Source of the DNA: Aquanectria penicillioides
Taxonomy: Eukaryota > Ascomycota > Sordariomycetes > Hypocreales > Nectriaceae
NCBI GenBank assembly: GCA_003415625.1
Contig: PYIU01000008.1
Location: forward strand, 3,038,001 to 3,102,000
Reading direction: 5' to 3'
DNA length: 64,000 nucleotides
Numbering within the stretch: position 1 is the stretch's first letter; every line of letters starts with the position of its first letter. A program made the position numbers and the translations under genes. Positions 1-12,400 of the stretch are shown here, piece after piece. The notes under the pieces were generated by a model. It was not told where the DNA came from. It saw nothing but the letters and a program-made list of their open reading frames with translations, and ran no database searches.

Positions 1-1406
1 GGCATCACGTAGGTGGTGTTGATTTGCTCCTCGCTGTCGAGGCGGTGGATGGTGGTGTCGCCGGCTCGTGCGGCAGATCGAGGATTTCGACTGAAGTCGG
101 ATCGGAAGTTGGTCGAGGGGTTGGTTGATCGCTTGTTGGAGTAGCCAGCGAAGGACTTGAGGTTGAAGAGACGGCGGAGCAGGGTCCAGATGTAGGGAAG
201 GTTGGCGGTGATGAGAGCCGTCGACGATTCTCGGACGTACCAGAAGGTCCAGTCGGAGCCGAAGGAGTCGTTGAAACTGTAGTACTTGTTGAGAATAGCG
301 GAAAGAATCTATAATCCGAAAGTGTTAGTCTTGCTCGATGAATTGCAAGGATGCCAACGCAGTAAGCGCAGGACTCTGCCCGTCGCTAGTGCGTCGTCAT
401 GCATGTCGTACCGTGAAGCAGCCCAGAGCGAAGACACCGCAGAGAACAGCTTTTCTCTTGGTGGGCAACTGGGACTTGAGGAAAATAGGCATTGGGATGA
501 GAATAATCATGATGTCGGATGAGATGTTGAGAACCGTGTTGGTGATGAGATGGTTTGTAGCAGCGGAGCATTGAACTATCAATAAAATATTAGCGGAAAA
601 TAACAAGATCGAAGGATTCTCTTCCCGCGTACCATTGTCAGGGGGGACAGCCCAGTACTGGTTGAAGGGTCGGCACCAGACTCCCAGGTACAGGATCTCC
701 ATGAGGACGAATCCAACAACAACGTATCCAGCCACGATCTTGACGGCAAGGTTCTGCTTCAAACTCATACTAGTTGTGCGTTAGTGGACATAGCTGCTTG
801 GCAGATGACGGATTTATGAAGAGCTGGGATAACTAACGTCAAGCGGTTGTACATGATGAGTAGGCAGGCCTTGATGATCCAGATGGTGATGATCTGCATC
901 TGCTCGACGACGAGGACCCATTTTGAGCCGATGACACGCTCGGCAATGTTTTCAGGCGTGAGCTCGGTGTGGTCGTCGGGGTCAATGAGGTTGCTGCTGG
1001 TGTGCGAGATGATGCCCATGCCAACCATTAAAATAGTGTCGGTGATCTAAACAAGCCAGGTCAGCAAAGGCGGTTCGATTTTGTTCCTCTGCATTAATTT
1101 CAGGGTTGCGGGCGCAAAAAACGCCTCTTTGGAGCAGGATCTGCCTCTTGTTACGCACCATAGCAAGGACCATCAGGTAGTCCTCGATCTGCAACTTCTT
1201 GGGGGAGCCTAGCAGAAGGATTCTAGAAGTCCTAAAAAAAGCAAAAAGCAATCGCGCATTAGCAAGGGACGCCCATGGCCGATCGTGGGGGGGAAAGTAA
1301 AAGCAAACCCAAAAAGCAAAAGCAAGATGCACACTTACATGCGAGCGATGACAATCAGCCAGGTCAACCCATACCAACTCCAAATTTCCGCTATGAAGGC
1401 CGACAT
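1..1406 (-). CDS. SAT4/PTH11-like rhodopsin-domain integral membrane protein, 3' end cut by the window
   Basis: Six exons can be read on the minus strand: 1339..1406, 1159..1231, 838..1046, 633..769, 412..575 and 1..308, phases agreeing at every junction. They give 319 residues before the window edge. The start is the ATG at 1406 (MSAFIAEIWSWYGLTW), which opens directly into a first membrane helix. Several hydrophobic segments follow, then the family's characteristic central blocks (the CRPFNQYW segment after a helix, then CSAATNH and NLPYIWTLLRR). The last visible part is a hydrophilic Arg/Ser-rich tail. This family (fungal rhodopsin domain, often annotated SAT4 or PTH11-like) comprises seven-helix plasma-membrane proteins; a few sense surface or host cues, but most members have no proven role. 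No CFEM domain is visible at the N-terminus. I am sure of the family, not of a function. Confidence 0.85.
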
Positions 1407-4400
1407 GATTGCGGTGTTGTGTGTGTGTGTGAATGAGACGTGAGAGATTGTGTGTGGGTGGTGAGACGGGCCCGGGCGGTCGTGTGAGTGAGAGCTCGAT
1501 CCAGTCAGTGGGCACGCGTCTACGGGATCTCAGTTGGCATCGATGACGATCAAGGTTCCAGGCCGAGCAAAGTTGGAGACGAAGGCTGCGCAAGGAAATG
1601 ATTTGCGCCCGGGACAGTCGCTCATGGCCCTCTTCTGGCGGTTGGGAAGAAGGGTGGATTTTCTGCAAGATGCACAACAACGAACAGGGCGAAAACCGGA
1701 CCTTCAAGACAGGACAGCAGGATCGCGGGGGCGAGCAGGATAGCAGGACTACTTTTATTTGGCTCGACGACGAGGCTTGACGAGGATGGCATGGCCTTGG
1801 CTACGAAAGGGTGTGGGCGCAGGGTCCTCAGGGGCATCCCGGCGTTGGGGTTGCGGTCGTTAGTCCCGCATCCGCCTTCCTCTCTCGGGGATATCGCGCG
1901 GGCTTTTCTGTGACACATCGAGCGAGAGCAGGCCAGGATAGTCTTGGCCACCAAAGTTACTGGCCCGCAACGAGTTGGTTGCTGGACGATAGGGGAGGGA
2001 GCGTGGAGGTGGAGAGCTCGGGGAGGGCGCGTGGGTCAAGTCGCTCGAGTCAGCTCACGGCGGCATGGGTTCCGAGTCAGTCGAATGGGGGTCTGCGGGC
2101 CCTGTCAGGCTGCATGGGATATTCTCCAATCTCTCCGCGGTGGTGACGACTGACGAGTTCGAGTTTGTGTGATGGAGGGCCGGGGGAGGGGACGGACAGA
2201 CAGTGGACAATGGAAGTGGGTTTTGTGGGTGTAGAAAGTGGATTGATGATGATGTTATGGAGAAGAAAGCGTGTGCTTTTGGGCTAGCACAGCGAAGAAG
2301 ACGTGCGCCATAGCAACAGACAGACAGAGAAGAGGAAGAGACGACGCCACATTGTATTGTCAAACACGGGCAGAACCACGACATCCTGCGGGAGTGCCCT
2401 TTGACTCTGACTCTGATACACGGCGGAGCGCGCTGCCGATTCGATTTCGACTGCCGTCGCGCGGACGTCGATGTCTGCACCGTTGGTTCGGGTCGGTACT
2501 CTGTGCCTGGCGAGACGAGACGATGGCGGCGCGGTATTTGCCGAATCCTGCGTTCCAGCACCGAGGGACGGCTTGACTTGCCCAGTCCGTCAACAGGATG
2601 CTTCCCAGTCATGTTCCCAGTCGAGTTCCCAGTTGGGCTTCCATTCTCAGTTTCGCTTCTTCGCTTCCCACGCCCCCCAGGTTCGCTTCCAGACCTCACC
2701 TCAGTCCGGCGCATTTCCATTGGCCACCGAAGCAATCAAGGCCAGACGACGGGGGGGTTCCCTTTTTGGGATGGCGGAAGACGGCGGCGGCCTGCTTCGG
2801 AGGAGGAGCAGATGCTGGTCTCTCGCTCTCTGGGTACGTCTGTGGTGCGTCTCTCTCTGCGCTTGCGTCTGTGTGTCGCACAACGCAACGAAGCCCGGAG
2901 AACGGTGATCGATGCATACATAACGTGGCTCTTCTAAGATAGCGCCGTGTGCCAGGGCAGGGGGGCGAATCGCGTGAAAAGCCGCATGTACAGGGGGGAT
3001 TGGGGGGAGGCGAAATGCCCCCCCTTGACCCTTGACAGACGCACCGTCTGGCGACCGTCTCCTTTCCTCGCTTCGACGTTCGCTCCGTCTGTGCCTCTCC
3101 CGCCGTCGGTACTGGTACGGGAGACCTGGGCACAGTTCCAGTTGCAGTTGGAGTTGCAGCAGGTTTCCGGTAGAGCAGCAATTCTTGGTGCTGCGTGATG
3201 CCATGCGTGGCCGAACCTGGACTTGACGGTGGTGGCGGTCTTTAGTAACCCTCCGGTCAACCACTACGACACACCGAAACAGCTGGCTTGCGGCTTGGCG
3301 ATGGACACGCAATTCCCTTTGAGTTTTTTTCTTCTCTCTTAGTATCTTCTTTGTGTTTTATGCCTCGTCTCATATGGCATGAGCAAGAGCCACTTCGTTC
3401 GTCCAGTCTGGCTGTCAGTTGTGCATCGTCTCATCTCATCTGCTCCCATCGCATCTCACGACTTTCTTCCTACCTTGTCGGGCTCATCCACTATTGAGCC
3501 CGCTGGCGTCATGCACCAATCTCAGCCGTGCAAACGCTGGTGACCTGAGCCACCCATGCGAGGATCATCCTGCCTCGCAGGTGGGAATAATGGGAATACG
3601 GGATAGGCTGCTGGGCCACCCCTACTATCAGTCCCCTGCTCCCACGCGGCAGGAAAATATTCTAGACCTCTGCTCACCCCTTCGCTGGCTTCTAACTTCT
3701 GGCCCCCCGGAGCTGTATCAGGCCTGTGTGAAGGGGTCGCAGTCCTGCGGGCGTTTGCGTCTCGATATGCGGCTGCAGGCTTCAGGAACCCGACAGGAAC
3801 CGGTCAGGCTTGCTCGAACTGGCGATCGAAAAATCACCTGTTTCCCTGCGATATCCGGACACAAATGGGAATTGAGCCTAGCGCTGAACCAGGCCATTGG
3901 CAATAGTCGCAGAATCATTTCCCCTCCACGACTCGACACGATGTATGTATTCTAATTCTAATGCCCAATGCCTGCGCCCACGTTGTGCTCCTGCTTTATC
4001 TTGCATGGTTTCAACGATAATTCTCCGCTGCTATTAACCAGCCCACTCGCTGTTTTGCAACATGGAATCTGACGAACCGCAAAACTAGCTGCCTCCGTAT
4101 CTGCCCTGCACTATGGGTCCCGAGTAATGTCATAATATCACCAGCACCAACCGGTACCAGAAGTAGTGGCGAGGCCCCTTATCTACGCAGGCGACGCCCT
4201 CCGCCGATGCATGATGAGATGAGTGGTTCGACGGGGCAGCAGAGCGCGTGCAGGACGAGGACGAGATGGCCAAATCCACTTCTCCATGGTTGATCCAGTG
4301 GGAACTTCCTCGGCTCTTTTGGTCCGTCGCCGCCGGCCTGGTAACTAGCGCCTCAGATCAGCTGGGAGGGTCCCTCCTAACGCTCTGAGGCTGGCGCTGC

Positions 4401-5770
4401 GAGATGCAATGGGGCCTCGTGAATCTCTGCTTTGGGGCCGAGTCCAATCAGAAATGGGGGGACGGAGCGTGGTGGGCGGTGGGTATCCAAGGAACCCTCC
4501 CTCCCCCCATCTTTGGCTGGGTGGACAACAACGACGGCTCCAAAGATGGGGAGGCCGAGTACGCATCAGCTCGATGGCGTCCTTTCCCGTAGATCACAAG
4601 TTGTGGCGGACCCGATGATGGCGGCAGATCCGGGGGTTTAGCCGGGCCAACACCACACAGCCGAACTGGACCAACAACCACCGCCGCCGTGTACCTAAAT
4701 CGACGGGGAGATGGTGCCGGAGCGGCCAGGCTAGCCTACAGGATCACAGACTCCCGTGTGGAAAAGCAGCCGGACCAGTTTTGGTCGCATTTCGGCCCAG
4801 CCCAACCCAGCGCCATGGTTGCCGGACGTCTCGGGACAGAATTGGCCAAGGAACCAACACCAACACGTTCCCACCGCCGAGATGAAAGGCCGGCCGGCCG
4901 AGGCCTTCGCTGCTAAGCGCATCTCAGGCACGACTCCAGCGCAGGCCGAGGCCAGCCACCAGGTGTAGCCGAGCCATGAGGAAGAGGCCATGCTGCTATG
5001 GCGAAATGCAGTAATCAGGTCGTGTCATGACCGGTATGCGGCCGGATAATCAAACAATGCCATTTCCCGTGTTCCTCGACATCGCACATGTGTTATTTTA
5101 GCCTCACTGTCCGCTTCCTTCTAGCTTCCTCACGGCACTACCGGTATCTCTTCTCCCACTTATTTGTTCCATGGCGGTTCTGGGATTACCGCCACAGGAA
5201 CGTGATGTAACTTATTCCAAATGCTGCGTAATTGTTTCGGATTCCATTCCATGCCGGATTAGGCAGCCCGCGCGTGATGCAGCTGTGCCACACAAGGATG
5301 CTGCTCATTTGTTATTTTCTTGATTTGTCGCATCGCATTTGGAATCATGAGGCTGGTGCCGTGGCTGGAGCTTACCTAATGGCTGGTCATGCCCCCTCAG
5401 CCTTACGCAGCACCGTAGCTTCGGCGGGCTTGCAAGCACCTTGTTGAGCAATCAATTGCAAAAATGAGGGGAAAATAGCGCAATATCACGTGGGGCATAG
5501 ATTTGCAAGCAAGATTCCATCGCCATCCATTGTTCCAGAAGGCTCGTAAAGTCTCGGTAGGGCGCTGTTTGATTTTGTATTAAAAAGTGCACGACCTGGT
5601 CTGACTAGAGAGATTCGATATTTTTTCCCAAGAACATCCATCATCCATACACAACTCCACCAGACACAGCTGCACCCCCTGCCAAGCGACAGAGTCAGCA
5701 CTACCACATCAAACACGCAGATACACACAAAACACCAACACTTAAATCTCTTCAAAACCAACCAGCCGCA
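1407..5770. other. Long gene-free interval (4.4 kb)
   Basis: No convincing gene is seen. Open frames of up to 226 codons exist on both strands, but they overlap each other, have low-complexity Arg/Ser/Pro-rich composition and show no domain or splice structure. The stretch contains GC-rich and CT-rich tracts, a short GT microsatellite near 1418..1431 and a degenerate run of gttgcagttgg-like units near 3140..3165. It is the shared upstream region of the membrane-protein gene (leftward) and the thioredoxin gene (rightward). It may hold promoters, a long 5' UTR or a non-coding transcript. Confidence 0.6.
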
Positions 5771-6145
5771 ATGGTCAAGGAAATCAACTCCTCCCAAGAG
5801 CTCAAGGCTCTCCTCGGCTCAAACACCTACGTCGCCCTCGACTTCTACGCCGACTGGTGCCCGCCATGCAAGGCCATCAAGCCCGTCTTCGAGACCCTGG
5901 CACAGAAGCACAGCATTCCTGAGACGTTTGAGTTCGCCAAGGTCAACGTCGACCACGTGCAGGATGTCGCCCGCACCTACCGCATCACTGCAATGCCCAC
6001 ATTCCTCTTCTTCAAGGACGGAAAGCAAGTCGCAGTCAATGGCCAGGCCGCGATCCAGGGCGCCGATCCCCGGACCCTCGGCGCCGCCGCCGAGAAGGTT
6101 GGAGCCCTGGCCAAGAAGCGTGCCGAGTCAAATGCCGCTCTCTAA
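5771..6145 (+). CDS. Thioredoxin with a CPPC active site
   Basis: An intronless 124-residue protein with the thioredoxin fold. The active-site segment is FYADWCPPCKAIKP near residues 25-38, followed by the conserved cis-proline block TAMPTFLFFKDG near residues 76-87. Thioredoxins reduce protein disulfides in the cytosol and are recharged by thioredoxin reductase. The usual active site is WCGPC; here the residue after the first Cys is Pro (CPPC). Substitutions between the two cysteines are known to shift redox potential in this family, so the enzyme may differ from the housekeeping one. The start codon sits in a favourable context (CCGCA before ATG) after a C/A-rich leader typical of expressed fungal genes. 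No signal peptide is seen, so it is probably cytosolic or nuclear. Confidence 0.93.
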   Translation: MVKEINSSQELKALLGSNTYVALDFYADWCPPCKAIKPVFETLAQKHSIPETFEFAKVNVDHVQDVARTYRITAMPTFLFFKDGKQVAVNGQAAIQGADPRTLGAAAEKVGALAKKRAESNAAL

Positions 6146-7506
6146 ATGCCTGATGCGTCGCTGGTTCACGCAATTGCCGGCGAACTGTCGGCACTAAAGG
6201 GCAGCCACGGCTACTAGTGATTCATTCGCTAGCTATTTAGGTCAACAAGGGTGTAATGAGACATTACATCACATTGCATTACAGTGCCTCGAGGAGTTTT
6301 ACGGAAAGCGGATATTCTATGGACGACGTTATGATCATTTGGGAAGCGTTTCAAAAATAGAACCTGGTTAAATATGCATTTTGTACATATGCCATTGGTA
6401 GTCAAGCCAACATTTTACTCTGAAGCTTGTGTCCATCTGTCGATGCGTCGTGATTTTTTTGGCGTATAGCCACTCCAGGGTAAGCGTGCTCACCAACAGG
6501 TCACAAATTAGCGACCTTCTGCCAGCAAATCATTAAAAAAAAGTTACTTATAAATTACTAGTGCTTGAAACAGCTGTTATGGTATTTTTACCTTTGGCTC
6601 AAGTTTTAGAATTATAGACTAGTTGTTGGAATTTTTTTTGACAATTCCTTGTTGTTTACGTTCTTATTGCCAAAAGTCATGGGCTTTTCTGTTTAATGCT
6701 GTGGTTCCTAATACACTCAAACCCATGCAAGTAGCAATGCTAATGTAGCCATTCTAAACTATCAATCAATTCTCAAGTGATCTTTAAAAACTTCATGAAC
6801 TCATTCCAAAAAAAACTCTGCCTTAGGTTGAAACCCGATAAGAAGACCATGTACATTCGTCGGTCTTAGTAGCCGACTCAAATACTAAGGAGTTGTTGAT
6901 TGCTTATCATCCTAAATGCCCATGTCACTTTTTGTACTTGCGTGCTAGAAGCTGAATCTCACATTGGACACGCATGTGACCAATGCACCACCATTATCGC
7001 ACAATGGTCAAATTAACCTCATCATCTTGCAAAAGAAGGTTATGAAAACCTCGGGTAGTATCGAGAACTGCCGTCCTTATAACCCGATGCAACATCAGTC
7101 GCATCCTTCGCCGTCGACGCGCGACTCTATCTAGGACTGCTCGCAAATCGTAAGATCTTCACACTCCACTTTTCCGAAGACAGCAAGTTGATCCAGGGGC
7201 ATGTCAAGGTCGGCTTCTTAACGTACAAGAAGCCGATTTCATTCCCCAGATTCACACAAACTTCCCCGCACTTCCCCGCAGGATTCCCCAGGTTTTGGTG
7301 ATATGACGAACGGAGAATAGAATATTGGTTATGTCCATTTCCTCATCTGACGGGTATAAATAGGAGAGGTTCTGGCAGCTCTGTCCTAGTTGAGCTCATC
7401 TCCATTGCAATTCGATCACACAGATCAACAGAGAACCCTTTGCCATCTTCCCTGTGCTTCTTGTGATTTAATCTCACCTTCAGTACTGTCTAAACGCTCC
7501 ATCACT
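6146..7506 (+). other. Gene-free interval with TATA-containing promoter of the MFS gene
   Basis: The first ~900 bp are AT-rich with many poly-T/poly-A tracts, and I see no gene. A clear TATAAATA box lies at 7355..7362, about 150 bp before the MFS start codon. The intervening leader is C/T-rich, as expected for a fungal 5' UTR. The AT-rich part could be decayed sequence, but no repeat ends or transposon motifs are visible. Confidence 0.55.
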
Positions 7507-9269
7507 ATGGACGCTAAGGCCCCTCTTCCGGATGGCGCCTCTGACATTGAGCTTGGCAAGCCATCAGGAAGTCACGTTGAGCAGCTGCGGCGCGAACAAA
7601 CCCACACTGACCTTGACCCCGAAATTGAAAAGAGAATTGATCGCAAACTGGATCTTCATATCATGCCTTGGCTTTTCGGTATTTGGTAAGATAACAACTC
7701 CGTTATTTAGCGCACTTTGATAACAATTCAAGGCTTCTGGCTTTTATCGACAGAAGCAACATAGGCAACGCCAAAATCGACGGGTTGACGGACGATCTGG
7801 GCATATCTACGGGGAACAAGTTCAACATTGCCCTGCTAGTGTTCTTCATCCCCTATATCCTGGTTGATGTGCCCGGAAATTGGATTGTCAAACACGTCAA
7901 GGCGGGTGTTTACTTGCCCACCTTGATCACCTGCTGGGGCCTCGTATGCACCTTCATGGGCTTCACAAAGTCATTTGCAGGCCTCGTCGTATGCCGTTTC
8001 TTTTTAGGCGCATTCGAAGGCGGTCTCCTCGGCGGCATCCTGGTATACCTGGCCATGTTCTACCGCCGACACCACATGGTCTACCGAATTGGGCTCTTCT
8101 ATTGTGCTGCTCCGCTCTCAGGAGCCTTTGGCGGGTTGCTGGCAACTGGACTGGCCAAGATTGAGCATGGGGGATACAATAGATGGCCATGGATCTTTTT
8201 TAGTAAGACATACGTCCCTTTTAGGCCGTGCACTGGAAGGAAACTGACTATATTAAGTCGAGGGAATCATCACGACTCTGTTTGGAGCTGTATGCTTCTT
8301 CGTCATGCCAAATACACCAGCAGACGCGAAATTTCTCACTGACGAAGAAAAATTGATTACAATGATTCGATTGAGAGAAGACTCACATGGCGCGACAACG
8401 ACCGAGGACGTCAATGAGGAACATTTCAGATGGCACTGGGTCAGAATGGCAGTCACAGCCCCTCAGACATATCTCTGTTCTCTGATGTGGATTTTCCTTC
8501 TTATTCCTCTTTACGTAAGGTTGATCCCTTGGTGTACTACTGAGTACTCATGACTGAAATTTATCTCGACAGAGCTTCTCGCTTTTCTTGCCCAGCATCA
8601 TCAATGGTCTTGGATACCACGCCACAGTCGCCCAACTATTCACCGTTCCGCCAAACATGGCTGCATTTTGCACCGTTCTTGGGACGTCTATCGTGTCTGA
8701 CCGAATCAAAGCGCGAGGACCCATAATGGCAACTGGTTGCATCTTTGCCATGGGTGGATACATCATGTTACTTGTAGCTAAGAAGAGCGCCGTACGATAC
8801 GGGGGCACGTTTTTAGTAGCCATAGGGGTCTATCCTTGCTCCGCTATGATCATGGTAAGCGAAGGCGATCTGAGAAATGCAGTTGAATAATTAACGAGTC
8901 TAGGGCTGGCTTTCCAACAATTTGGCACCACACTACGTCCGAGCAACTGGACTTGGTGTGCTGATTGCGTTTGCAAACTGCGCTGCCTTTCCAGCTTCAT
9001 TTATTTATCGCAGTCAGGACGCGTAAGACACTCACTAGGAGCTTTGAAAGAAACAAAATCTAACGCTGATTTTTAGCCCGGAGTACACTCTTGGCCATGC
9101 TGTTAGTTTGGCATCGCTTGTACTATGCTTCGTGACCGTTTGCATACAGATGGCCTATTGTCGATGGGAAAACATGAAGCGCGAGCGTGGTGAGCGGGAC
9201 GAGAGACTGCAACAGGGAAATGTTGGTGATCTTGGTCATAGGCATCCTGCCTTTAAATATACGCTCTAG
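7507..9269 (+). CDS. MFS permease of the allantoate/nicotinate (Dal5/Tna1-like) family
   Basis: Six exons (7507..7685, 7733..8202, 8258..8514, 8573..8854, 8904..9022, 9077..9269) give 499 residues with all phases matching. A short acidic cytoplasmic N-terminus is followed by the family's entry motif FIDRSNIGNAKIDGL at helix 1. Next come the RFFLGAFEGG block of helix 4, a central hydrophilic loop, and a second bundle of helices ending in a charged tail (KRERGERDERL). Twelve membrane spans are expected. This anion:cation symporter group moves small organic acids and amides such as allantoate, nicotinate, pantothenate or biotin precursors across the plasma membrane; the substrate cannot be read from sequence. 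Length and motifs are normal for the family. The start is the first ATG after the TATA box, and no other in-frame ATG lies close by. Confidence 0.92.
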
Positions 9270-9498
9270 GAACAGCCGATAAGCCAAGAGAGAATATGGT
9301 GGATCATTTTTAAACGTTAGATTCGGACGCGTTCCGACTGTCACGGTGTAAATAAACCGTGTATCCTCCACCCTCGACAGTTCTCCACTGGTTCGTTGGC
9401 GAAGTTGAGCCGCAAGTTTGCCCATGCCTTGATATTGATATGGAATGAATGGGTTTACGAAATCCTGTATTTGAAGAAATATACATCATCTCTGCGCA

Positions 9499-12400
9499 CT
9501 AACCCATTCCGAAAAGGGGCTCGTCAAAGTCAAAGAGTCCTAGGGACGGCACTTCTGGGGGCGCCATAACATGGCCCACACCTTGGACAAACGATCCTCC
9601 GGTAATCATGGGAAACATATCCACCATGTCTATGTCTTCGGGGCCAAGTAAAGTAGGACCCTCGGAAGGTCCAAAATCTTCACAATCTGCTTCGTACCCG
9701 GCCATGTCTGCATCATTGTCCACGTACAGTTGGAATTTTCCTCTTGGCTGAGATATTTCGCCAGTGAAATCAAAATTGACATGAAAACCGGAAGCGTTGT
9801 TTTGAATCGCGTTTTGGCCATTATAGCTTGGAGATTCATCAAGGGAAGAATAATCTTCGCCTTCGGTAGTATACCAAGAAGTTGCATCCGTATTCCCGTT
9901 TTCGATGGATTTCGGGGCTTCGCAAAATCGGGGATCGGCGGCCATCATTATGGCGTCTTTCTCATGCCTTTTCTTGTAGATGAATTTGGGTTTAGCAGAT
10001 TTATAGAAGCCACGGTTGTTCTGATAGTATATTTTACGGCCGGCATTCACGTTCCGACCAGGCCTGCCCCTGCTTTTTGCTGAAGAAGAAATGGCTTCGT
10101 CCTCGGTATCCCAATCAATGATAGAGTCAGAGTACTCCGAATCCGTGTTAATGGGACCTGGGTTTTCAAACAAAAGCTCGTCGTCTTTCATCATTGACTC
10201 ATCTTCTTCGGTCAATGGTCGATGCGCCCTGAGCATCCTCGCAGCGATTTGATGGCCTTCACGTTCGGCAAAGCCAATTGCTCGGAGGTATTGTTTCCGA
10301 TAGAGACCTGTTGTTTGGCCGTTAAAATCGAGAAGGAGCCCAATCATGTCAATGCGGCCATGCTCCGCCGCAGCTTCCAACGCGGTTCGACCCATGTAAT
10401 CGGCGCCAGGGGCATTGATGTCGGCACCTGAGGCTATGAGTCGCTTCGCAATACCTAACCTGTTGTAGAATGCTGCAACCTGAAGTGGTGTCATACCACG
10501 ATGCTTTGCAGCTGGTGCGCATGGGTTAAACCCAGCTTGAAGCAGCATTTCAACTATGGCCAGTTGCCCAGTTTCAATGGCTTTGGAGAGCGGGCTGTCC
10601 GCATAGCCAGAACGCTCTTCGTAAATATCGCTATTGCAAGCTCTCAACAAGGACTGTAACAGGTCCACATCCCCCCTAATGATTGAATTATTTAGTCGAT
10701 CAATTGAAATTACCACTGACTCTGATGAAACTTGCTGGTCGTATATTGCTTGCAGGCCTGGCGTTTCGCCTTGTAAGTTGTCTACCATTAGACTAGACAT
10801 ATTATCAAAGCTGTATCCGTGAACCAAAAGTCTTTGGATGATGTCGGTGCGAGCTTCTAGAGCAAAGTTTACCACTGATATTGAGGAAAAACTCCATTTC
10901 TGAGCCCACCATCTTTCCAAATAATAGGTTGTTTCCTCAAATGTCTGCTTAATATTATGATGTGGATGGAATGAAATGAGTCCGGCATCATCATTTTTAA
11001 GGACTCTCGGAAGCCGAGCAGTGTTGAAAACGGGAATATGGGTCAAAAGCTGGTCTAAAGTAGTGTCGTGCTCGAAACACGCTGCGATGCCAATAGCGGT
11101 AGTCTCGATTTCAAGAGCGTCAGGCGAAGCGTTGCAATGGCGTTGACGATTCGCGAGCAGCCGGGGAATCAAGGCTGCGTCGCCATCTCCGAGGACTGCG
11201 TAGAGAGTTGCCTCACAGAGTGCTCCCGGAGAGTAACTATTTGGGAAGCGGGTAAGGATTTTGTGGATGAGGGTGGAATGGCCAGTGCGAATGGCCGCCT
11301 CAATCAGTGTAAGGTCATAATAGTAGCCATCACCATTATTGAAACGGCGGACCGTGGAAATTCCCTGCAAATCAAGGTTGACAATGGTCTCCGTTAACTC
11401 CCAATTTCCAAGCCTCACGGCTAAAACGGCATCGCCGGGAGACACGGCGGCACCAGCACGGAGCAACAAGAACGCCGATTGAATAAGAATATGTGCGTGC
11501 CTGTGCCCGGCCTCTTTAAGCACTCGTTGCAGTGGCGCATCATTGAAAACTGGGTGCCGAGTGTTGGGGTCGGCGCCGGCAGCCAAAACAACCGAGATCA
11601 AGGCTGGGTTGGGAGGGCATCTGAAGGGCTTGTAAGTGATGGAGGTGGCCAAGGCAGCTGCGAATGGCGGGAGCGCGACGCCGCATCCCAGCAGGTACGA
11701 CACCACATCCGAGGCCGATTCCGCTGCTTGGAACAGAGCAGTCCCTATGGGTGTCTCTAGGAGCTGAATTTCGTCAGGCTTTAAATTGCCACCCTTTCCA
11801 AAGTATTGATTTAATACAGCTTTGCGCCACTTCTTGCTCATCCGAATGCTGCAATTCACCCTCGCGCCTGCCTCGTGCAATACCTTGACCACCTCGACAT
11901 AACTCTCGAAACACGCAAGATGAAGTGGCGATGGATAATGAGCGTGGCCAGGGTCGACCTGCGACCCAAACGAGAGGAGCAGTTTGCAGCACTCAAAGTG
12001 GCCCCTCTTTGCTGCTGCGTGCAGCGCCGTGATGCCAAACTTGTTGGCTCTCGTTACATCCAATTTGTTGTCATAGAACAATTGGAGGACATCATAGTTT
12101 CCCGCCCCTGCCGCAAATATTGCAACATCTGCTGTGAAGAACCTGCGTTTGGTCGCATCACTGGCATGTTGAACCATGTACTTCATTAGGTACAGCGCTA
12201 CCTCGGGACGCTTGTGCCTGGCTGCCTCTGTAAATGCGCTTTGCTCATAGATCATCCCCAATCTAGGCCTTTGAATGCAGTCAACGGTTGCTCCGTACTG
12301 AATGAGCAGTTTCACGCTCCTTAAATCCTCAATTGTGTTCGCCGCCCGGATCGCCAACAGGAGTGACAGGTTTCCATCCAGGACCAGGTTCGGATTAGCT

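Noticed and set aside
2055..2940. Long open frames in the 2-3 kb region on both strands
   Set aside because: They overlap each other in several frames, are Arg/Ser/Pro-rich and lack domains, splice structure or start context; this is expected of GC-rich non-coding DNA.
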